The notes below the pieces were generated by a model. The model saw only the letters and a program-made list of their open reading frames with translations, had not been told where the DNA came from and did not search any database. From Bretschneidera sinensis (taxonomy: Eukaryota; Streptophyta; Magnoliopsida; Brassicales; Akaniaceae), in assembly GCA_023935145.1 (NCBI GenBank), contig CM043700.1:27129001-27193000 (forward strand): 64,000 bases of DNA. The letters run 5' to 3'. Shown here piece by piece: positions 56,047 through 64,000 of this stretch. Position numbers and translations under genes: made by a program. Numbering within the stretch: position 1 is the first letter of the stretch; each line of letters begins with the position of its first letter.

Positions 56047-56930
56047 GGTTTCTAGCGTTTTCTTTGAATAATTGAGAGAGAGAGAGAGAATTGTCTTATG
56101 GAGAAAGTGACGATTGGTCAGTATATCGTGAATTCAAATGAGAAAGACCGCGCTAAATGAAAACAGTCACTACATAAAAATATTCTAAATTTAATGGCCG
56201 GTCATATATGGACAAGTCAGGGAAGAGCAATAATCCATCCCATGGGAATGCAGCTATTTTGGAGGATCCAAATCTAATGATGGGGATTTTTCTACTTTTT
56301 TTAATTTTTGTTGCCCCTTTATTTGGAAATATGCCATGAAAAAAATATTCAAAATTAAGCTATTTCTAGTTATATAAATCTCTTAATTTTGATTTTTGAT
56401 CTCTCTTTTGCAATTACCTTCATGAATCTGCACTTTATGTTCAATTACCCTGGATCAGTTTCATTCATTTAGAAACGGTTTTTGATTTAATTTATAGTTT
56501 TTGAAATGATTTATGATAAAATAATAATAAATAAATTGTTTAGTGTTTAATAAAACAATAATAAAAACAATTTTTTTTATATAAATTCCAATTTTTATAA
56601 AAACAATTACTCCATGAACCATTTTATAAATAACTTTCTTCTTCTTGTTGCCCAAATTGTTGAGGTGGACACATTACGTCAGGATTGGATTTAGAGAAAG
56701 GGGTATTATGGTCATTTTGAAAAAAAACATAATTAAACCTTTCTTGTTAAGGCCAAATGAATCAAAACCTCACAACCAAACCCAAATATATAGAAATTTC
56801 TCCCAATTCTCATATTCAAAACCCAAAAACTCAAGTCTTCTTCGTCTTCATCTCCAACTTCATCCGATTGCAACCTAAAATAAACTCATCTCACTCATAT
56901 CTTCAGCAACTGCAACCCACACCAAGGCAC
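56047..56930. other. MKK6 upstream region and intergenic DNA
   Basis: Contains the presumed MKK6 promoter and 5' leader (a GA-rich run at about 56075-56090 on the plus strand lies in the leader). No unambiguous TATA box was fixed. Further right is AT-rich DNA leading into the GRF zinc-finger fragment. Confidence 0.35.
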
Positions 56931-56931
56931 T

Positions 56932-57332
56932 ATGCAAGCTTCGCCATCTTTGTTGAATAACGCCCACTTGAGTACGACATCACAAAAGATAGTTGGTGAT
57001 GTTCTTTCATGCCATTGCAACCTACGGGCTGAACTGAGGACCTATTGGGTTGACTCATCTCCAGGGAGGAGTTTCCATGGGTACCAAAATTACAGAAATT
57101 ATGAAGTAAGAAATTTTGTTTTCATTGTTTAAACCTAGTTTATTCTCCCAATTTGTTTGCTTCTTTTCTTTTTTTTATTGCGTTCTTCGATGCAAAAGTC
57201 ATGAGCTTGTGGATTCTTTGCTTGGCATGATCCACCCATGTGTGAAAAAAATTTGTGTGATTTTTGGGTTACTAAAAAGAATCAAGTTGATGGCGAAGAA
57301 TGAGTGTAATCGGGTTGATGGCGAAGAATGAA
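56932..57332 (+). pseudogene. GRF-type zinc-finger gene fragment
   Basis: The first exon-like block reads LSCHCNLRAELRTYWVDSSP followed by GRSFHGYQNYRNYE, then a GTAAGA donor at 57107. This matches plant GRF zinc fingers, which usually read C-x-C...RTSWT...NPGRRFYGCPNY. The third zinc ligand (GC) is Tyr here, so the finger is probably non-functional. A downstream block at about 57225-57325 resembles the family's C-terminal part (LLKRIKLMAKNE). The gypsy-type LTR begins immediately after it. Small GRF proteins of this kind are often transposon-associated in plants. Confidence 0.6.
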
Positions 57333-59053
57333 TGTAATGACCTATCCTGGACGGGCCCACCCAAAATGGTATTGTAACTTTTCAGCACGAAGCACGACTT
57401 ATATGCAACAAAATTTTCATAACTTCTTGAAAATAATTACAATATATACACCTCAGCTCTTTTAAAGAGGAGATATAGAAGTTTGTTACGAAATTTCATA
57501 AAAATAATTACATCTATGCATGTACACGTACAAGACTCATTTACATTTTCTTCACAATATTTTTATTCTCTTTTTCTGAGGATGTTACCATGGAGACCCA
57601 CCTAGATACTCACACTGGCCTCAAGTCAATGAATCCTACCAACCTCATGCTCGCAACTTGAAATTTGATTAAAATAATTGAGAGTAAGCATTACAAACTT
57701 ATAATTATAATCACAAATTGATATTCAATTCATTAATCATATTTTCTCATATCATATTATAACTCATGTATTTCATGCAACACATTAATACTCCATATAT
57801 CCAATTCATTACTTTTCTCATCACAATCCTCTCATCATGAGATTCACAATTATCTCATCACAAACTTTTATAATCATTTTGATATTTCACATATCAATAA
57901 AATAACATTCATGTATTATGAATGCATATGCAAAATTATCTTCTTTCTTTCATATCACATCTCATATATATTCAAGTATGGGTATTTTCATACATTTTTG
58001 GATATTCATACTAGTCACTAGTACAACTATTAGAGACGTCTCCCCTCATGCTGGCACTCTCTCCCAGAGACTAACAATGGTTCTACCCCACCCTCAGATC
58101 ACCTCTTTCATCTTTTGTGGTCTTACCATGCATATGTACAACTACATACAAGCAAGCACAACATAACAATATGTAAATCAAATGATTTTCTTTTCATACA
58201 ATCTTTAATTTGTCATAATAATTCAATATATAACATTTACTCATCCAGTCAAGGATACAATTCACATCAGTTCATCATATATTCCATACATCCAGTATTT
58301 TCATCATTAAAAGATATACTTCTCTTTAATCATTCAATTCATACCTATCTTGTATTTCATCATATTTAACACATTCATAATATATATTCATTAACTTTTC
58401 TCATTTATTATCTGTTTCAAGTTTTACTCACAGTTCTATTTCTTCTCACTTACTAATAGTAAAGTGAACTTACCACGAAACACTAAACGCTGCCTGTTGA
58501 TTACTTCCTTACCTTTTGCGCTCCTCTCAGCGACACCACCAAACGATTCATCTCCACCTAACTAGGCAAATTCAAATCCTTTTAAGAAGAATATAAGGAT
58601 TTACACTCTCAAAATTGTAGTTTTTATATGGAAGAACAAAAACAGTAAAGATTACAGTCATAAGCTTTTCTTAGAAATTTGCTTAAATCAGTTCTTGAAT
58701 CGATTGAATTCAACACTAGTTTATGAAATCCTTTACTTTTTTAGCGTTTGAGATAATTTTTAAAGAGAGTTTGAATGAAGAAAAAATGAAAATTTGGTCA
58801 TGAAAACCTTTTATACTCAAATTTTTGGTTACCAATCGACTGCCCATAGGTTACAAGTTGACTAGTACCTTCATGATGCCTTAAAACTTCATTTTTAAGC
58901 ACTTTTATGCATTCTAACTTGTTTTATTCAGTATATTTTCAAATTCTTACTTCAAACTTGAGTTTAAAATCAATTTGTACATGCATGCATGATAATCAAA
59001 ATTTCAAATGCAATTTATCAATTTACTTTTACTTCATGGGTATGGGCCTTACA
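57333..59053. mobile_element. Solo LTR, Ty3/gypsy type
   Basis: Starts TGTAATGACCTATCCTGGAC and ends GGGCCTTACA, so the termini form the TGTAA...TTACA inverted pair typical of plant gypsy LTRs (compare the common TGTAACACCC start). The flanking pentamers are ATGAA and ATGAG, a probable 5-bp target-site duplication with one change. About 1.72 kb with no polyprotein, so it is best read as a solo LTR left by recombination. It could instead be a non-coding element. Confidence 0.65.
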
Positions 59054-61380
59054 ATGAGAATGGAGTGAGGTGTATGGGTTATGGTGGATTTTTTCTTGAT
59101 TTCTTGGTATGTATTTTCGTGTGTTCGATCATGGTGATGGTTTATGTTAGATGGGGGTGGTCATTGGTGATTGTAATCGTGTTTTTGTAGTCGAGATTGT
59201 AACAAGGTGTATAGTTGATCATTGTGCTTTCTGCTAGTTTGTGTTTTGAGTTTTTGAAGTTAAAATTATTGATGGGTTTGTAGTTGGTCATTGTAGTTAT
59301 TGCTAGGGTTTGTAGTTGGTTTAAAGCTGGGGTTTGAAGCAGATGCTTTGAGATACTGGAAATTGACAGCCACGAAAGAGTACGGAGGAAGTTTTGGTGG
59401 ATTAGATTAGAGTTTTGATTGATTTGAATCAGGACTAGAGACGTGCACAAATTAAGTAAGTGATCGTATTTATATTATTTGGCATGCTTAAAGATTTTTT
59501 TTATAAAACGCATCAAGTGTGAGGGAAGTGTAATTGTTCAAAATACAAGGGGTAAGTGTAAACTACTTGAAACTCAAGTGGTGGGATGAGCGAAATTTTC
59601 CCTCTTTTATTTCTTCTAACTTTCACTATTTTCTCTTTCTTCTCTCCTCCCCCAAGCATGATTTCAAAAAGTATACATGGCAACCCTCAGAGTTGTGGAC
59701 CTTACTCGTTGAAGATAAAATTCCCTAGTTGGTGTTGTATTAAAAGTGAATATATCAAAAAATTTCAAATTGAAGCGTTTATGTATTTTTTTTTTCAGCC
59801 TCTCTTCTTCACTTTAGATCTGATTAGGTTCCTCATTTTCAGTTAGAAGCTCTTCATCAAGTTAGGATTTTTTATGTAAGAAATTGATTTACAAATAATT
59901 CAAAATTACATTATATGAACAATCATTTCATAAATAATAATTTATCATGTAATTATATCCATGAAATTACATTTTCCCCTTATATAATAAGGCTTTAGTT
60001 TAACTATATATAAGTAAATTCATTTGCAAAAACTTAAAAAAAAAAAAAACCTTAATACAAAGAAGATTTCTATACAAAAGTTTACTACCTTTAAAATTGT
60101 AAATTGATAAACTTATATGCGGAAGTGATTAACGATAGTGTGCCTATTGATTAAACAAGTCATATTTACATTATCTATGATTAGAATTATGTTCTTACAG
60201 TCTTGAATATTGTTTTGATTATCATCTTATGTTTGATACTTATGTGATGCGAATTCACAATAATTTTCTCGTCGAAAAATCGTTTATTAATGAAACAGAA
60301 ACACAATATCACAACCTAAATGTTTCTCTCAAACTCTCCCTTATTGGATTAATGATTAATTCAACTAACGAAATGAAAACTCTAAAGCCATATTTATTGG
60401 CAACCAAGAAGTGTCTTTAGTGTTTTTTTTACAAGAGGCATTGTTTGAAAGTTGCTTAAATGCAATTTAAATCGATAAAACTTTTAAAATTTTTTAGGTA
60501 TTTTCAAAATTCAAACAAAAAAACTCACTTATCTTTCTAAAGTTTTATAGAAAAGAGAGAGGATTAGACGTGGGTTTTTTTATAAAAATTTTAAAATACC
60601 TCCATCATTTTTTAAGTTTTATTAATTTAAATTATATTTAAGTAAACTCCAACAACTCCATACATTTGAAAAAATTATGTTTTTAACTAAGAGATACATC
60701 CCCAAAAAAAGACCTTTCAAGGCAGGCAACTCTTGACATAGAGTTTGCATCCTTTAGATGCATCATTTTGTTGTAAGCATGAGCCCACGTGCACGTGTAC
60801 CCATATTTCTCATAATAATTCATTATATTAAAAAATATTATATACAAATATGTGTTTACTAGATTTTTACTGCATTAATAAATTTATTAATATATTAAAA
60901 TTTTTACAAACTCCAACAACATTAATGGATCTTAATATATAAAGTTTAGAGATTACATATAAACAAATCTTTTGAAAAAAGAAATAGAATTCATTACTAA
61001 TAAATAAGTTTTCCAAAAAAATTACTATGTAATTAAATACACTAATTTAACAAAAAATAAAAAAATAAAATTTAAAACATTTTTTTCTATTAATATATTT
61101 GATGAGATTCTATCATAATAATAAATTCATCATGATATTAAATTTTATTTATATTAAAATAATATTAAATAATTTTAATATTATAAATTTTGATGATTGT
61201 ATTTATTTTGTTCTAATAGACAATAAAATATATTATTTTTTAATGATAACTAAAAAATAATAAAAATAATTATATGTGAAAAAAAATATATAAAAAAAAT
61301 CTCAAATCAAATTACCCACCATTCGGTTTTCACAAGTTGAATCATGAGCCCATAACAAGTCCAGGAAATGAGTGGTAAAA
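59054..61380. other. AT-rich intergenic DNA
   Basis: No gene recognised. Short unsupported frames occur at 59142-59450 (minus strand) and 59534-59846 (plus strand). 60900-61310 is extremely AT-rich. Confidence 0.4.
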
Positions 61381-61415
61381 ATGGACCGTTTAAGCGAACA
61401 GTGGCGTGCAGTGTG

Positions 61416-61427
61416 CTATAAAAATAG
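61416..61427 (+). promoter_or_regulatory. TATA box of the GH17 gene
   Basis: CTATAAAAATAG lies about 300 bases upstream of the start codon, in a less AT-rich promoter stretch. Transcription would start near 61450, giving a GA/CT-rich 5' leader of about 270 bases, typical of plant genes. Confidence 0.65.
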
Positions 61428-61723
61428 TGGAGAACAGAACACAACAGTCAACAGACATGCCAATTCGCGGAACCGAGACGCTTCTCTTAACCAGATTTCA
61501 TAAAATTGGACAGTGTCTCTCACTTTCTGTCACAAAATAACAACGTACTCTCGAGCTCAGTGAGAGAGAAAACCTTTCTTCTCTTTTGTGGAAAGAGAGC
61601 GAGAAGAGACACACAGAGAGACAGAGACGTTACTTCTTAGAAGAAGAACGTTGCAGTCTCAGTTCAATTAGAAGAGTTGCGAAAGAGAAAGTGGTAGTGA
61701 AAGGGTTCAAGCAAATAGGTAAA

Positions 61724-64000
61724 ATGGGGAGAGGATTCAAGCTTATCATCGCGATTTCATTGTTGCTTGTGCTTTTGGGTATGACTTCTTTCTTGTTCTT
61801 AGATTCTTCTACTCTCTCTCAGCCTGTCTACAGTGTTATTGCATTAATGCTTTGTGATGTCTTCAAATTTGTGTTCTTTCCAACTGGAAGTTTTGCTCCA
61901 CTAACAGAGATTATTTTCTGCTTTTAAATAAAAAAATCTACCAATCATCTCTTGTACTTCGCAGTCTCTTTCCCTTTGTCTCCGTCGCTTGCCTTTTTTT
62001 AAGCCTTCCTCTTGACTTGTTAAATCGCTGTGGTAATCACTAACTTAGTAGTTGCATTTAGAGCTAAATAATGAGGTATGTAGCCTTTCAACGTGCTTTA
62101 CAGTTCGATTGCAGATATTTTAAGTTCGTGGACCCTTGTTTTGTAAGATTTTCTCTCATTTATACTACTAATTACTACACAAACAAAAATGTGATAATTT
62201 TCCTCATATCACGTGTCTAATAATGCTCAGCTCTTTCTAGTAAGGACTCGAAACAAAACTTGATGATGCAATCAAAGCTTGGAATCTTGCGAGTTGTTTG
62301 GCTAAATCTTGATATAGTTTTCTTTTTGGCTAATTTAATCTTATATTTATAATTAATCAATTTTGGCCGAAATTGAGGGTTTTTAGTTAATTTCTCAGTG
62401 GGGAGATTAAGATCCATATTTCATGAACATGATGTGATATTCTTTCCCTTGGTTTCTTTTATGTTACTGCTCACACACAATGGCTTGTTCGATGAAGCAT
62501 GGACTGTACCCATCACTGAGATTTTTTATCATTGAGATGCTTGATATTTGTTTGCAATTTTTAGGCTTCCTGGTCAGTCTACAGAACTGTTACTCTATTT
62601 TGTTCGGGCAGTTTTATTATATAATTTAATAAAAGCCCAATATTAAATAATTTTGGGTCTAGCTTTATGCTACATTTGGTATAATATAATGCTTAGCAAG
62701 TCTTAAAATATTGCTTTCCTAGAGCCTATTGTTGCTTGCATTTTATCATTCGAGTGGTATTAACTGATATTCAGATATGCATTATTGTTGGAGTGTGGTT
62801 GTTGTAAAAGAGACGGGGAAGGATATCTAATCAACAATTGCCATGCAGCTGTGAATGAAATCAATCTGCCTGGGCCTCTTGGCTTAGTGGTCACCTCCAG
62901 GTTCTCCATATAGGAGATCCAGGTTCAATCCTCCGCCCAAATGTACCAAAGAAAAGAAAGCAAACTCAGGAGGGTATTCGTCTATGCATAATTGAAGTTT
63001 TATTGTCAGTAGCAATGATTGTGTATCTAATGTCTGTTATGTCTCACTCACATACCGTTGAAGTGCAATGGTTATTGCCAATAGCTATGATTATGTTATA
63101 TGTTGATATATTCTGTTTTGTTTGTATAGTGCAACATATAATATTATAAAGAAATTGCGCTATTGTGGGGAAAAAAAGAGCAATGATTATATATCTACCA
63201 TTTTGAATGTAAATCAATGCCTTAACAAATTAATTCAGGACGATAAATTTTGTCAAATTTCTATAACAGATTGTTGCCAGGGAAGCAAGGTTGGAGTTTC
63301 CTATGGAAGAAATGCTGATGATCTCCCAACACCTGATAAAGCAGTCCAGCTTATTCAACAGCATAACATTAAATTTGCAAGGATCTATGATTCTAATATC
63401 CAGGTTCTCAAGGCCTTTGCAAACACTGGTGTTGAACTTATGATTGGGATTCCAAATTCAGACTTGTTGCCATTCTCTCAGTTCCAAACAAATGCAGACA
63501 CCTGGCTAAAGAATAGCATCCTTCCTTACTACCCAGCAACTAAAATCACATACATAACTGTTGGTGCCGAATCTACAGACACCTCCAACAATGCCTCTGC
63601 TCTAGTTGTACCTGCCATGCAAAACGTACTTACAGCTTTGAGAAAAGCTGGTCTGCATAAAAGGATTAAAGTTTCAACCACCCTTTCCCTTGGGGTTCTG
63701 TCCCGTTCATTCCCACCTTCGGCAGGGGCGTTTAATAGTAGCCATGCATTTTTCCTGAAACCTATGTTGGAATTCCTTGCTGAGAACCAGTCACCTTTTA
63801 TGATTGATGTGTATCCTTACTATGCTTATAGAGATTCCCCAAACAATGTGTCACTAGACTATGCTCTGTTTGAGTCATCATCAGAAGTCATAGATCCTAA
63901 CACTGGTTTGCTTTACACAAACATGTTTGATGCCCAGATTGATGCCCTTTATTTTGCATTGATGGCACTGAATTTCCGAACAATAAAGATTATGGTTACA
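61724..64000 (+). CDS. Glucan endo-1,3-beta-glucosidase (GH17), 3' end outside window
   Basis: Hydrolyses beta-1,3-glucan (callose) in the cell wall or at plasmodesmata. Exon 1 (61724-61778) encodes the start and hydrophobic core of a signal peptide (MGRGFKLIIAISLLLVLL). The donor GTATGA is followed by a 1.49-kb intron; exon 2 starts at 63270 in phase 1 and runs past the window, giving 262 residues so far. The mature start reads GSKVGVSYGRNADDLPTP, typical of GH17. The acid/base Glu lies in TYITVGAE (residue 119), where most members have GNE. VYPYYAYRDSPNNVSLDYAL and NMFDAQIDALYFAL follow. The nucleophile motif (usually ETGWPS) is just beyond the window. The sequence resembles the plant At5g55180/At4g26830 group, which often carries a C-terminal X8 domain. 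Confidence 0.93.
62872..63010 (+). mobile_element. tRNA-derived SINE in GH17 intron 1
   Basis: Contains a Pol III A box (TGGCTTAGTGG, 62880-62890) and a B box (GGTTCAATCC, 62932-62941) with tRNA-like spacing, but no full cloverleaf. This is the usual head of a plant SINE. The 3' border is not clear. A direct repeat of 19 bases (63011-63029 and 63179-63197, starting AGCAATGATT) suggests a second small insertion or duplication immediately downstream. Confidence 0.65.

Noticed and set aside
62872..62945. Functional tRNA gene
   Set aside because: A and B boxes are present, but no acceptor stem or full cloverleaf can be formed; a SINE head is the better reading.

Overview
This window is AT-rich nuclear DNA from a flowering plant, most likely a eudicot. 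Protein-coding genes are split by many GT-AG introns, and the sequence between them is packed with Ty1/copia, Ty3/gypsy, LINE, SINE and MITE-type elements. There are no bacterial-type operons and no CRISPR array. Three conserved genes can be assembled exon by exon: a cytosolic-type arginyl-tRNA synthetase (+ strand, CDS 32626-42546, 16 coding exons, 582 aa), a MAP kinase kinase of the plant MKK6 group (- strand, CDS 56046-50265, 8 exons, 366 aa) and the 5' part of a GH17 beta-1,3-glucanase (+ strand, from 61724, cut off by the window end). They are housekeeping or signalling genes with no evident joint function.

Layout. 1-4260 is gene-poor AT-rich DNA, followed by a perfect fold-back palindrome (4267-4516). 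4910-8119 looks like a non-autonomous DNA transposon with degenerate terminal inverted repeats that carries a broken 3' half of a Nudix hydrolase gene. 10200-20300 is T-rich, intron-like sequence with a few exon-like islands but no recognisable protein; it is interrupted by an old, decayed Ty1/copia element (13077-17804, - strand). 20640-21180 is a LINE 3' relic, directly followed by about 3 kb of a roughly 79-bp tandem repeat (21210-24240) that contains a 951-bp higher-order duplication. 25130-27860 holds a decayed second copia element with a likely 3' LTR.

30100-42600 is the arginyl-tRNA synthetase gene. Its introns hold a hAT-like MITE with a 19-C run, a 295-bp direct duplication, and a LINE that is itself interrupted by a younger insertion. 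42872-49150 is intergenic, with a hAT-like element, two LINE relics and a MITE. 50265-56046 is MKK6; its sixth intron carries a MITE and an antisense LINE, and its last intron has a non-canonical AT at the 5' splice position. 56930-59054 is a degenerate GRF zinc-finger gene fragment, apparently interrupted by a solo gypsy-type LTR. The window ends in the GH17 gene, whose first intron holds a tRNA-derived SINE.

I found no convincing undescribed biological system. The observations most worth following are the altered MKK6 splice donor, the gene-fragment-carrying transposon at 4910-8119, the higher-order tandem array and the long palindrome. All gene identities come from reading translations and motifs by eye; no database search was run.
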